In this document: positions 15,601 through 30,600 of the stretch, one piece after another
How positions within the stretch are numbered: position 1 is the first letter of the stretch
Layout of the letters: every line of letters begins with the position of its first letter
The notes under the pieces: model-generated
What the model was told of the DNA's origin: nothing
The model's database searches: none
The model's input: only the letters and a program-made list of their open reading frames with translations
Made by a program: the position numbers and the translations under genes
Assembly (NCBI GenBank): GCA_013215055.1
Contig: JABSRQ010000007.1
Coordinates: forward strand, 62,001-126,000
Direction: 5' to 3'
DNA: 64,000 nt
From: Pseudomonadales bacterium
GTDB lineage: Bacteria > Pseudomonadota > Gammaproteobacteria > Pseudomonadales > DT-91

Positions 15601-18600
15601 CACAGGCTTTTGAATTTATGCCCGCACTGCCCATCAGTGCCAATGGTAAATTAAATAAAAAGGCGCTGCCTGAACCTAGTTTCTCCTTAGCCGGTGCCAA
15701 TGAATATATCGCTGCAAGAAATCCATTTGAACAAGCCATCGCAGATATCTGGGGCGACATTTTAAACCTGGAAAAAATCAGCGTTTTAGATAACTTCTTT
15801 GAAATCGGTGGTCACTCGTTATTAGCCACACGTGTTATTGCACAAATTCGCCAACGCTTTTCTATCGACATTCATCTACGCGAATTATTTGATAATCCAA
15901 GCATTGCCGAATTAGCCTTACAGGCACAGATGCTGCAAGGCCAGCAGCAAAACATGCCAAAACTGATTGCGATTACAGAGGCAGACAGACCAGAACGTTT
16001 ACCACTCTCTTTTGCCCAGCAACGCCTGTGGTTTATTGATCAGCTGTCTCCCAACACCTCCGTTTACAATATGCCCTTTGCAGTAAGGCTGCAGGGTGAT
16101 GTCAACATCACAGCCTTACTGCAAGCGTTTACTCAACTGGTACAGCGCCATGAAAGTTTACGCAGCCGTATCATCAGTGAAAAAGGCCAAGCCTGGCAGA
16201 TTGTTGATAAGCTCAAAGATGATGCCATATGTCCGTTCTATGAAGTTAACGATGATGAACAGGAGATTCTCAACCGAGCCAGCGAATTTTTATTAAAGCC
16301 GTTTAATCTTGCTGACGATAAGCTTATGCGTGCCGAATTATTATTACAGAAAAACAGCGGTGATTTTGTGTTATTGGTTTGCATGCATCACATCATCTCT
16401 GACGGCTGGTCTATGGATATTTTTATCCGCGATTTATTGACGCTTTATCAAGCCAATGATAAAAACCTGCCATCCCCGTTAAAACCCTTGGCCGTGCAAT
16501 ATGCCGACTATGCCATTTGGCAAAAGACCTACCTTAATGATGATGTATTAGGCAAACAAACCACCTATTGGAAGCAACAACTTGCCTATTGCGAGGTGTT
16601 AGAATTACCGATTGATTACCCTAGACCTGCTGTATTAGATAACCGCGGTGCTCAACATCACTTTAATCTACCACTTAAACTCAGCCAGCAACTGAGGCAA
16701 CTGAGCCAACAACAAGGCTGTAGCTTGTATATGACCTTGCTGGCCAGCTTTAAAATATTATTAGCCAAATATTGTAATCAAACCGATATCGCCATAGGCA
16801 GCCCGATTGCTAATCGCCCGGTCGCCGAACTGGAAGATATGATTGGCCTCTTTCTCAATACGCTGGTTTTACGCAGTCAGGTTGATGATCAGCAAAACTT
16901 TAATAGCTTTTTACACGATGTTAAAAATACCACGCTGGATGCCTACCAACATCAGGACCTGCCTTTTGAACTGTTGGTTGATGAATTAAACGTAAGCCGG
17001 GATACCAGCCAGACACCGTTATTCCAAGCGATGTTTATTTTACAAAGTTCATCTCAGGCAGGCTTCTCAGAGTTATCAAACTCAGAAGTTAACGGCATTA
17101 AACTCACCGCGCTGAATGAAAACAGCACGGAGCAAACCGCCAAATTTGATATCACGCTTAATATTATCGATACCGAAGCACAGTTATCGGCGGCCATTGA
17201 ATATCGAAGCAGCTTGTTTTCTCAGTCAAGCATGGCGCGTATGGCAGAACATTTAATCGGCCTATTGGAAACCATTGTTGATCAACCTCAGCAAAAAATC
17301 GCCGATATCAGTTTTGTTACCGAGGCCGAAATCCAGCAACAAATGGATTTTGAACACGGCTTAAATGCAACAGATCATCAATACCCACACGTTGATGCCT
17401 TACATTTATTGATTGAAAAACAGGTCGCTAAAACCCCCGAAGCCACCGCCATTATTTATGCCGATACTCAACTTACTTATCAACAGTTAAATCAACAAGC
17501 CAATTTATTAGCCCAGAAATTAATTCATAGTGGTCTTCAAATCGGCGAGCCGGTAGGTTTATGTGTATACCGCAGTGAAAAAATGTCTATCGCCTTATTG
17601 GCCATTTTAAAAGCCGGCGCTGCGTATGTGCCGTTTGATCCCGACTTCCCGTTAGAACGCTTAAACTTTATGGCCAAAGATACGGCCATCAAAGTATTAA
17701 TCACCGATGTCGATATAAAAAATCATCGCGACATCAATGTCAAAGAAACCATTTTGATGAGCGATGCTGCGCAATGGCAAGATTATAGTGATGCCAATAT
17801 CAATATTGAGTTTTCCAAAGACGCGCTATTTAATATCATCTACACCTCGGGTTCTACCGGCGTACCTAAGGGCGTTATGGTGCCCCACCAGGGCATCATT
17901 AATCGCCTGCAATGGATGCAGAAATTTTATCCACTAGGCACAGAAGATGTGGTTTTACAAAAAACCCCGTATAGCTTTGATGTATCGGTTTGGGAATTAT
18001 TCTGGCCGTTGATGCAGGGCAGCAGCTTGGTTTTTGCCGAAAGAGACGGACATAAAAACCCGCAATATCTAAGTGACATCATTCAACAACATCAAGTCAC
18101 CACCCTGCATTTTGTGCCCTCTATGTTAGGTATATTCTTGCAGCTGAAAGACATCAAAGATTGCAAAAGTATTAAGCAGGTATTCTGTTCCGGTGAAGCG
18201 TTACAGTTAGAACATGCACGCCAGTTTTATCAGCAACTGAAACAGGCCCAGTTACATAATTTATATGGGCCTACCGAAGCCTCTATCGATGTCTCCTTTT
18301 ACCACTGTGTAGAAAATGAGACACGGCGCAGCATTCCTATCGGAAAACCAATTCATAACACCCAACTGCATATTCTGGATTCATCGCTGAATATCGTGCC
18401 TACCGGTGTAGCAGGCGAACTGTATATCGGCGGCACAGGTTTGGCATTAGGTTATTTAAATCGCCATGATTTAACCCAGCAAACCTTTATCGAAAATCCG
18501 TATGCCAAAAGTCATGGCCATGCCAGCAAAAAACTCTATAAAACCGGCGATGTTGCTCGCTATTTAAGTGATGGTAATATCGAATACCTGGGCCGCACAG

Positions 18601-21600
18601 ATCATCAAATTAAAGTACGTGGCCAACGTATAGAGCTGGGAGAGATTGAATCCCGCCTACAACAGTTGGAACACGTTAGAGAAAGTATTGTGGTGGCTAA
18701 ATCACCCGATGGTGATCAAACTAATATGCAGCTGATTGCCTATTGCTTATTACCTAAAGGGCAGGAAGAATTAGATCACAATCAAATCAAGGCCAAGCTA
18801 AAACAAGATTTGCCCGATTACATGTTACCCAGCTATTTTATCAGCTTGGATAAATGGCCGTTATCTGCAAACGGAAAAATTAATCGCAAGGCCTTACCCG
18901 ATCCACAGTGGCATGAAAGCAGCCAAGTTTATATTGCTGCAGCAACCGATTTAGAAAAATCGTTAACAGCCATATGGTTAGATCTTTTAAAAGTTGAAAA
19001 AATCGGCATACAGGACAATTTCTTTGAGATCGGTGGCCATTCATTATTAGCCACCCGTTTAACCGCAGAGATTGCCAGTCAATTTGATATTGACTTAAAA
19101 GTCGCCAACATCTTTGACTCACCAACGATTCAATCGTTAGCCGAGTTTATCGAAAATACCGAACTGCACAGCAAAGCTTTACCTGCTATCACCCCGGTTT
19201 CTCGAGATCAAAACCTGCCGCTGTCATTTAATCAGCAGCGCCTTTGGTTCATCTATAAATTGCAGCCTACCGCAGCCAGCTACAATATTCCCACCGCACT
19301 TAAGCTCAACGGGCATCTTGATTTAAAGGCGTTTAATAAAGCGGTGGCCAGTATCTTCCAGCGCCATGAAATTTTACGCACCGTGATTGTTGAACAAGGT
19401 GATGAAGCCTATCAACAGGTTTTGGAAAGCATCGACAATGCTCTTAGCATAGAAACCTTAAACGAGGCGGATCAATTACAAGACATCATTGATGATGAAG
19501 CCAAACGCCCCTTTGATTTAAAAACCGCACCATTAATCCGTCTACGTCTTTTACAAAAAGAAAAGCAGCCTGAGAAAAATATTTTATTAGTCACCATGCA
19601 TCATATTATTTCCGATGCGGTGTCTCTTCAGAATATGGTGCAAGAATTAGCGATTGCCTATTACGGCTTCAAAGAACAAAAGCCACTAACACTGCCACCG
19701 TTAACCGTGCAATACGCCGATTATGCCTGGTGGCAAAACAATATCTTAGCCGGTGACTATTTAGATGAACAATTACACTACTGGCAGCAGCAATTAGCCG
19801 ACGCACCGGCCTTATTAAATCTGCCCACCGACAACATCAGGCCCGCACAACAAAGTAATCATGGTGCAATTTTTAATGCGCAGTTATCAGAAGCCACCGT
19901 TAATCGTGTACGTAGCTTTGCCAAACAAAACCACTACACCCCCTTTATGTTGTTGCTATCAGCCCAGCAATTATTATTGGGACGTTTAGCAGGGGATACG
20001 GACGTATGCATAGGTGTACCTATTGCCGGCAGGCATCAAAAAGGCACCGAAGATTTAATTGGTTTCTTTGTTAACGCACTTATCATCCGCAGCCGCTTTG
20101 ATCACAACCCCAGCGTTGCAGATTTTATTCACAGCGTTAAACAACAGGTGTTAGCAGGTTTTGCACATCAAGATGCACCTTTTGAACAAGTGATTGAACG
20201 CTGCAAGGTTAAACGCTCCAGCGCCTATAACCCGATAGCGCAGATCGGTTTTAATTATATCACCCAACAAAATCAGATTTTATCTCAGCTTTCCAATGAA
20301 CTAGCCGGCATCAGTATTGAAGCGATAGAACAACAAATCACCGATGCTAAATACGACATGATCTGGGCCTTCCAGGACACCTTAACAGATGCAGAAAATA
20401 CTTTTGGCAGCATTACGATCAACCTGGAATACAATACTGATTTATTTAATGCGACAACCGTGCAGCACTGGTTTGAACTGTATGAACAGCTAATCAACAA
20501 TATGTTAAGCGAGCTTGAAGCACCGGTATTAAAATTGGCTTTAAACAATCAAGACCAGCTTCTAAATTGCATCAAAGATAATCACGCCACCCCACAAGCC
20601 ATCGCCGAAGTGCGCCCACTCACAGCGATGCAACGTGACCTATATTTAGATACGGTATTAACACCGGATAATCGCCGCAACTATTTTGGTTGGATACACC
20701 GTATACAGCACACGTTAGATGTAGAGCTCTTTCAACAAGCTATCGATATCATCACCCGACAATTCAGCAGTTTTCGAATGCGACTTGTTGAACCCAATAA
20801 ACCATATTTAGAGTTAGCCTATGCGGCTATTATCGATAAAGACCATGCAGATTCAAAAATTCAGGTTCAGCATTTAGACTGGAGCCAGGATCAATTATCC
20901 AGCGCAGACTTTAATACACGCTGCAAAGAAGAGTTGGCGTTTAAACCTTATAAATTGGCTGATGAGCCACTTATTCGTTTTATAGCCATCAAAGAAACGG
21001 CCAATAGCTATGCCATTGTACTAACAGCACACCATAGTTGCATCGACGGCATCAGTTTACAAACCGTGACCGATGCTTATACCCACTCCTATGCAGCTCT
21101 ACTGAATAAAGAAGATGCCTCAGCCATTCAAGACAGCTTAGTTAAGGATAACTATGCTGCCTATGTACATCAGCAGAATTTGACGTGTGACAATGGCCCA
21201 AGCTACGAATTCTGGCAGCAACAAAGCCAGGGTGTAGAAGCATTAACCGCTGCAACTAAAGCGCTAAACAGCCAGGCGATTAAAGGCAATTATTTCTTTA
21301 AGGAATATTCCGATAGCGCCGAACATTACGCGGCAATACAGCAATATTGCAAAGATAATAACACCACCGCCTTCTTGTATATCAAGGCTCTGTATACGCT
21401 GATGTTGCAAAGCACTTGTTATGCCGATGAAAGCTTTTATTTCACCGACATCATCGCCGCCAGACCCAAAGGCCACATAGCTGAAACCGGCTGTTATTTT
21501 GAACAACGCCCTACCGTTATCGATGCTTCTGCCGTCGATAAAGAGGCAAGCTTTACCGAGTTATTAGACTATTTAAACCAACAACGCATCAAGGTTAGAG

Positions 21601-24600
21601 GTGATACACATATCTCTAATAGTTTACAAAATCGTGTATTCAGCCAATCCAATACGCAATTTATGTTTAACTTCTATCTTACCGAACGTTATCTGCCATT
21701 TTTAGATGGGCAATCGGAAACCACCTTCATCGTACCGGAAATGGATGATGCGGTAACATTCACGACCATTGTTGATGGTGATCATTTATTATTTAACTTC
21801 ACCTATACCGACAATGTTTTTACCGATAACAACTTTGTGCGACGTTTATTACATTTATCCCAGCAAGTCTTAGCAGGTAACAATCAACTTGCAGCACTTC
21901 AGTTACACCTGGCAGAAGAACCTATACCCCTAGCAACCGCGGCCTGTGAATATAATCATAGCAGCGTCATTAGCATGATAGAGGCACAAGCACACCGTAA
22001 CCCTAACGCTTGTGCGATTATCGACTGTGATGCCGGACTTGCTGAACAAACACTGAGCTATAGCGAACTAAACCAAAAATCTAACCAGCTGGCACATTAT
22101 CTACAGCAGGTTCAAGGCATTAAACAAGGTGATACCGTCGCGTTATGTCATGCGGCCAATAGCCAATTTATGATTGCTTTATTAGCCACATTAAAATGTG
22201 GCGCTGTATATATTCCGGTAGATATAAATTATCCGATTAAGCGCATCAACTATATTCTTGAAGATTCGTCAGCCCGTTGTATTCTCAGCGAATCAGGCAT
22301 GCAAGAAACCTTAAAGGATATTCAGGCAAATAAAGTCTATCTGGATTCCTTATCTGCAGAGATTCAAAAACACAAAACCGATAACTTAAATCTCACTATC
22401 GACATTGATGATCTACTGTATTTAATTTATACCTCTGGCTCTACCGGTTTACCCAAGGCTGCGATGGTAAAACAGCGTGGCGAGATCAACCTTATTCAAT
22501 GGTATATCAAAGAGTTTACTTTAAACGAAAGTGACAAGGTACTGATCAGCTCAGCCACCGGTTTTGATTTAACCCAGAAAAACCTGTTGGCATCTTTAAC
22601 GGCAGGGTCCAGCATCGTATTCCCTAATATGCAGGACTATGACCCACAACTATTATTAAACACGATACAGCAGCAAAAAATCACTTTAAGTAACTGTGCG
22701 CCTTCGGCCTTTTACCCGGTAGTAGAAGCTGCTGCAGATGAAAATAACAACTTCAAAAGTTTGAGTTCTTTACGCTTGATGTTATTTGGTGGTGAGGCTA
22801 TACGCATCAACAGCTTTATCGACTGGCTGCAATCTCCTTTAACGGGATGTCAGTTGGTGAATATGTATGGGCCAACCGAATGTACCGATATTGCCAGCTT
22901 TTATCGCATTGAAGAACCTGCCAACTTTATCAACACGGCTATTCCTATAGGCCTGGCTAATGACAACGTTCAACTTTTTATTGCCGATAGCAGCTTAAGA
23001 TTATTGCCTGCAGGTTTTTCAGGTGAATTATTAATTGGCGGTGAAGGTATCGGTGCCGGGTATTTAAATAATGAGGCTCTGACACAGACAAGTTTTATCA
23101 ACCACCCCATTGCAGGGCTTGTGTATAGAACCGGGGACCTGGTTCAGCTTCAACCCGATGGTAACTTTGTTTTTATTAATCGCATCGATCATCAGGTTAA
23201 AATACGTGGCCTACGTATAGAGCTGGGTGAAATTGAATACGCTTTAAAAGATTTGTCTGAAGTGATAGATAGCTTAGTTCTCGTTAACGAGGAAGAAAAA
23301 CTCTGCGCCTATGTATTAACTGATACCGGCAGTAAGCCTGAGAACTGGCGTCAAACTTTGGCTTTATCGCTTAGCGATTATATGATTCCACAGCAGCTTA
23401 TAGCTATGAAATCCTGGCCTCTGACCGCCAACGGCAAGATTGATAGGAAAGGCCTGCCCAAAGCTAATGATGAAGATCAAGCCCATAACACCGCGTATAT
23501 AGCGCCACGTAATGAGACCGAGCAGCAGCTTTTAACTATTTGGCAGGAAGTACTGGGCCAGGAAATTATCGGCGTTAACGATAATTTCTTTGATTTAGGT
23601 GGCCATTCATTATTGGCGGCAAAAGCCGTTACCCGTATACGGGAACACTTCCAGCAAGACTTACCATTGAGAGAAGTTTTCCTTTCCCCGACTATTGCGG
23701 CTATTGCCGAATTATTAGAACAAGGGTCTAACAGCGAAGAAAATAACAACTCACTTTTACCTATGATAGAACCCGCGAATCGTGATGTGTATCAGGGGCT
23801 TTATCCATTATCGTTCACCCAGCAACGCCTGTGGTTGATCGAACAAATTCAACAAGCCAGCAGCATGTACAATATTCCGCTGGCCTTAGAGCTAACAGGT
23901 GCTGTAAATCACTCGGCACTGAATGCTGCGCTGAGAGCGTTATATCAACGCCATGAATCGTTAAGAACACGTATTGTCATCAAAGATGGCAGCGCGTATC
24001 AGCAGGTTTCTAACGATGATCTCATTATTATCGAAAAAACCTCTGAGCAAGTAGACAGTCAAGTTCAAAGTTTTTTACAGCAGCCGTTCAGGCTGGAAAA
24101 TCAGGCATTATTTAAAGTTCAAATAATCCACTGCGCCAAAGATAAAACCGTTTTATTACTAAATAAACACCATATTATTTCCGATGGTTTATCTTCCAAT
24201 ATTCTGTTGCAAGACTTGGCCAGCTTTTACCAAGCTTATAGCAACCAGGAAAAATCTAACTTAGCAGAACTGCCTATACAATATATTGATTACAGCATCT
24301 GGCAAAAAGAACATTTAACTAACAGCGTTTTACAAACTCAAGTTGACTATTGGAGCGGTAATCTAAAACAAAGCCAGGTGCTAGATCTGCCTTTTGATTA
24401 TCCACGTTCAGCTAACAACAGCCTGCAAGGTAGCATCGTTGAGTTTAGCCTACCCGAGGCGACCTCTAAAAAACTAATCCAGCTGGCTAAACAAGAATCC
24501 GCAACGCCGTTTATGTTATTAATCACTGCCTATTATTTATTACTTAGCCGTTACAGCGGCCAATACGATATTAATATCGGTACGGCTGTGGCTAACAGGC

Positions 24601-27600
24601 CACAATCGGCGCTTGAAAACGTTATTGGCTTTTTTGTTAATACCTTAGTCATACGTACCGACATTGAGGCTTCAGAAAACCTGACATTTAAACAGCTTTT
24701 AACCCAAGTTAAACACGTTTGTAGCGAAGCCTATTCTCATCAAGACTTACCTTTTGAACGATTGTTAGATGATCTGGATATCGAAAGAGACTTATCTCAC
24801 TCACCTTTATTCCAGGCATTTTTCACCTTGCAAACGGCAGCTGAAATAAGCAGCCAGACCCTGGATATAAATGGCACTCAAATAAATGCTTATCAGGCCA
24901 ATAGCGTCAATTCTGGCAACATAAACACTGAAGCCAAATTTGAATTAAGCCTTAGCATGTTAGCGGTTGATGGAAAACTCTCAGGCAGTTTTGAATATCG
25001 TACCGCCTTATTTAAGCCTGAGACCATTCAACGGTTGGCTGAGCATTTTGTTGGACTTTTAAATGCTATTGCTGCAGATGCATGCGTTGATATTCATCAG
25101 CTAGACTTTATTTCTGATAACGAAAAAAATCAGTTGCTGAGCAAACTTAATAACGAGGTTATTGATACAGCCAATCAACAGAATGTTCATGCCTTATTTG
25201 AATCACAGGTAGAGACAACACCTGATGCCACAGCCGTTATTCATGGTGATGAAAAAATAACCTATCAACAAATAAATAATAAAATTAATCAACTGGCGGC
25301 CTATTTACAACAAGAGCTGGCGATAAAAAGCAATAGCCCCGTTGCGCTTTGCCTGGCACCCGGCATTGATTTTATCACCGCGGTATTCGCCGTTGTTAAA
25401 GCCGGCTGCAGCTATATCCCGCTAGATATCATGTATCCGGATGAACGCCTGAAATACATTATTGAAGATTCAGGCACAGGCATCGTGTTATGTAATCAAA
25501 CACAAAAAGACCGATTAACCGCACTGATACAAACGCATGATATAAATCTTATTAACATCTGTGCCGACAATAATACTATTGCCACACACAGCGTTGATAA
25601 CCCTGCCAATATCATCAGCCCAGATACGGCTATTTATAATATCTACACCTCAGGTTCAACCGGAAAACCCAAAGGGGTCACGGTTAAACACCAGGGTGAG
25701 AGTAATTTAATCGACTGGTATATTCACGAGTTTAACTTCTGTGCCCGCGATAGCTTTTTGATTGTCTCGGCTATAGGTTTTGATTTAACCCAGAAAAATT
25801 TCTTTGCACCGTTATGTAGTGGTGCTGCCATTGTATTCCCTGAAGACGTTTTGTTTGATCCTGAAAGAGTCAGAGCACTGATCAACAAAGAACAGATCAG
25901 TATTTTAAATTGCGCCCCTTCTGCGCTATATCCGCTTATCGACAACAAAGAATATTATGCCGAAATCCAAAGCCTACGCTGTGTTTTATTAGGTGGTGAA
26001 CCTATCCACACGGCTACTGTTAACACTTGGTTAAGCGCTACTGAGTTTAACTGTGAGTTGGTAAATATGTATGGTCCAACTGAGTGTACCGACATCAGTA
26101 CTATTTATAGAATACGCAGCCAGGCTGATTTAGAACATGCGGTTATTCCTATCGGCAAAGCCATTCGTGGCACACAGACACTGATTCTTGATGCCAACCT
26201 ACAATTGCAAGCTAAGGGCATTGTGGGTGAACTGTATATAAGCGGTGTGAGTTTATCGGCAGGTTACATCAATAACGATGCTGAAAACCAAAGCAGCTTT
26301 ATAGACAATCCCTTTGCCTCTGGCTTGATGTATAAAACTGGCGACTTGGTTAGATTAAAAAGCGACAATAATATTGAATATATCGGTAGAACAGATCATC
26401 AAGTAAAAATCCGAGGTCTGCGTATTGAGCTAGGTGAAATTGAACAACGCCTGGAAAACATCGATGGCATTGAAAAAGCGCTGGTACTGGCTGTCAATAC
26501 TGACGATGGAGAAGCAAGCCTTGTGGCCTATTATAGTTTCTCAGAAATTGGGCTGTTTATTGAGCCTAAAACACTTCGCCTGGCATTAGCCACACAGCTG
26601 GCCGATTATATGTTGCCGGCCTTCTATCAGCCTATGGATGCCTGGCCGCTTAATGCTAATGGTAAAATCGACAGGAAACAGCTACCGGAACCCAGATGGA
26701 AAAAATCTTCCCGCAGCGATATTGTTAAAGCTAAAAATGCGATTGAAAGGAAATGTGTCGCTATCTGGTTAGACGTTTTGAAACTGGAAGAAGTGTCGAC
26801 TCAAGATCATTTCTTTCAAATCGGAGGTCACTCGCTAAAAGCTGCACAGGTGGTAGCCGATTTACGCAAAGCCTTTGTTATCGATATCAGCTTACGTGAT
26901 ATGTTTGATGCCACCACCATCATTGATTTGGCACTGTTGATAGAGCAAAAACAACAGCAAGGTATGGTGATACCCTCCATCGAAAAAGCCGACAGATCTC
27001 AAACGCTGGTTTTATCCTATGCCCAGCAACGCTTATGGTTTTTGTCGCAACTCGATGCAAGCAGCCCAGCTTACAATATGCCAGCGGCTTTCCGATTAAA
27101 AGGCCAGATCAATACTCAGGCCCTGGAACAAGCTTTAAACAGCATTATTCAACGCCATGAAAGCTTACGCAGCAACTTTATCAAGGTTGAAGGTGAGCCG
27201 CAGTTAATCATTCATGCTGAACGTAAAATGTCTCTTCCCATTAAAAAGGTCGGTTCAGAAGCACAATTGCAGCAGTGCATCAATGACGATGCGAAAGAAA
27301 GCTTTAGCCTTGAAAGCGGCCCCTTGCTTCGCGCTAAATTAATCCAGATAAGCGCTAACGATCACTGCTTATTATTAAATATGCACCACATCATTTCTGA
27401 TGGTACATCGGTGCAAATATTAATTCGTGAGCTGGGCAGCTTATACCTTTCATATCTTAATGGGGTTGGTAATACCTTGCCCGAGCTGGATTTGCATTAT
27501 ACCGATTACGCCAACTGGCAACGACAGTGGCTTCAAGGCGATGTGTTAGATGAGCAAATCAACTTCTGGTCTCAGCAGCTTAGCGGTGCACCCACATTAT

Positions 27601-30600
27601 TACAGCTGCCATTAGACAGGCCACGCCCAAAGGTACAAAGCTTTAACGGCGGCGTTTATAAAACCGTTATCGATAGCGATTTAACCGAATCATTACGCCA
27701 GTTGTCCATGAATAATGGCTGCACGTTATTTATGACCTGCTTAGCTGCGTATCAAACCTTATTAACAAAATACAGCCACCAAAAAGACATCTGTGTAGGT
27801 ATTCCTTTAGCGGGTAGAAGCATTTCAGGTGTTGAAAACATTATTGGTTTCTTTATCAATGCGTTAATTATCCGTACTGATTTCAGCGCCAATTTATCGG
27901 TTCAGGAATTATTAGCCAATATTAAAAATACCACGCTAGCAGCTTTTGCACATGAGCATGTGCCTATAGAAATGCTACTGAATGAACTGGATGTAGAGCG
28001 TAACCTGTCTTTTACACCTTTGGCGCAATGTGCCTTTAATATGTTATCCGCCAGCGATGATGTTTTACCTGAAGGTATCAACGACATCCTGGGTGATTTA
28101 AATATCGAGTTAATGGAAGCCGATACCGTCGTCTCCAAGTTTGATCTGCAGATGAACCTGTTGGACATTCAGGAACAAGGTGAATCAAAACTTAGCCTCA
28201 GCATGGAATACAATAGCGATATATTTGATGAAAGCACCATCAGCACGATGATGACTTTCTATATCGAGATGTTAAAAACATTTACAGAGGCTCCAGAAAC
28301 AACATTAGAAAATATCACTTTAGGGCAGTTTAATCTGCCGACACAGTATGAAAAAGCCTTACCACTCACAGCCATGCAACGGGATATTTACTTGGCTACA
28401 CTGGCTCAGCCCGACACATTAGAAAACAGTTTGGGTTATGCATGGGATGCACCTATCGCTGTTGATGAAGCGTTATGGGAACAAACTTTAATCGACATCA
28501 GCGGCTTATTTGATGTGCTGCGGGCTGACCTTATTCAGAACGATGTGCCGTATCAAGATATTGCCTACCTGGCGGTTAAACCAGTTTCTCAACATCAGAT
28601 CGATTTTGAATTATTAGATTGGACTGAAGAAAAATTAAGTGAAGATGCGTTGCAGCAACGCATCAAAGACTTTGTGGTTAAACCTTATGATTTAGAATCT
28701 GACAGCGGTATTAGCTATCGACTGATTAAAATCAAAGAAGACCATTATTGGGCAACCTGTGCATCACACCATTTATATCTGGATGGTTTTGCAGGTGCGA
28801 TTCATATTGCGTTATTTGCGGCACGTTATGAACAGCTTTATAAAGGTAAACAAGATTTCCCTGAAAAAGACGCCAAGGCGCTTTCGCTTCATTTTGATGA
28901 GTTCAAGATGGAAGATCACTTCCCTGATTATCTACAACAAAGCCGTGCCGAATTTGACAGTATAGAAACGCTGGAATATTGGCGCAATAAATTACAGCAG
29001 TGTGAAGGTTTGCAACTATCCAGCCCGATCATTTTTGAGCCATCATCAGATAATGACAATGGCGAAGCCAAGCTTATTTCACAGGAGATTCCGGTTGAAC
29101 ACTACAAGGCGGTCAAGAAATATTGCCGCCAATTCGCCATCACTCCACCGCTTTATTTTAAGTGTTTATATGCATTATTAATTCAACAATATACCCGTGC
29201 TAACGCCGACTTTGTCTTAACCGAATTTAATGCGGGAAGAAACAAATTCAATAAAGGCAGCATAGGTTGTTTTTATCATACTCAGCCTTTCTGCTTTACT
29301 GCAGAAAGCCTCAGCAATACGCTGGAAGATTTATTTAAATCCAGTAAAAAACATCAGAAAGCCAGCCGTAAACATCTTCAAATATCCAACTTAATGTTGC
29401 GTCAACTGCTGCCAGAATCGGGTGTCTATTTTTCTTATAACTATCTGATGATGCCACATCATACATATATGCTGGATCAGTATTTTACCGGTAATCGTTA
29501 CACTCCTAATGCCACCGGCATGGTTGATTTACGGGTACAGGCCGACGGTGATGAATTGTGTTTATGGCTTGCTTATAACAGCAGCATATTTACTGACCAT
29601 CAGTTCCTGCAGCGTTTATTATCGCTCAGCGAACAATTGCTAGGCGGTGATATTGAACATACTCAACAATTACAATTTATATTGCCAGAGGAAGAAAATA
29701 GCAACACTAATATCAGTAATTATGATATCGATAAAATAGCGCATCAGCTTAAACCTGCAACGGTGCAGCAGCAGTTAGTGCATAATCGTATCAGCTCACA
29801 GGTCATAAAAACGCCAGAAGCAACTGCGGTGAACTGTGCAGATAAAAGCCTTACATACAGCCAATTAGAGCGATACAGTAATGCCTTGGCCAACCAGCTT
29901 ATAGAGCAAGGTCTGCATAGCGGTGATAAAATCGCGATTGTATTAGATAGGTCTATAGAGCTGATCATTGCCATCTTGGCCAGCATCAAAGCGGGGGCTT
30001 GTTATATCCCGTTAGATACAGCCTATCCCGATGAGCGCCTGCAATATATTGTTAATGATGCCCAAGCCCAATTCATTATTGTGCATAATCAACAACAAGC
30101 TAGATTCGAAAATTCATCGGCGCAGCTTATTAATATCGATAACATTAATTTTGAATCAAACACATCACAAACCCCACAGGTGGATATCAACGGCGATGAT
30201 CTGCTGTATATGATTTACACCTCGGGCTCAACAGGCCAACCTAAAGGTGCTTCGGTTTATCATAAAAGCGAAAGCAATCTTTTAAATTGGTATTGTGATG
30301 AATTTGATTTTAATCATACGGATAAAACCCTGATCATCTCCGCCACGGGTTTTGATTTAACCCAAAAGAACTTCTTTGCGCTGTTAACCGTAGGCGGCAC
30401 GGTGGTCTTACCAACGGGTAATGATTTTGATGTCAACAACATCATCAATACCATTAACACGCAGCAGATCAGCCAAATCAACTGCGCACCTTCGGCCTTC
30501 TATGCTTTATTAGAAAGCGCTGAAAACTTATCGCTCTTTAACAGCCTTAAAAATGTCTTTTTTGGTGGTGAGCCAATTCAAATTAAACGTCTACGCAACT

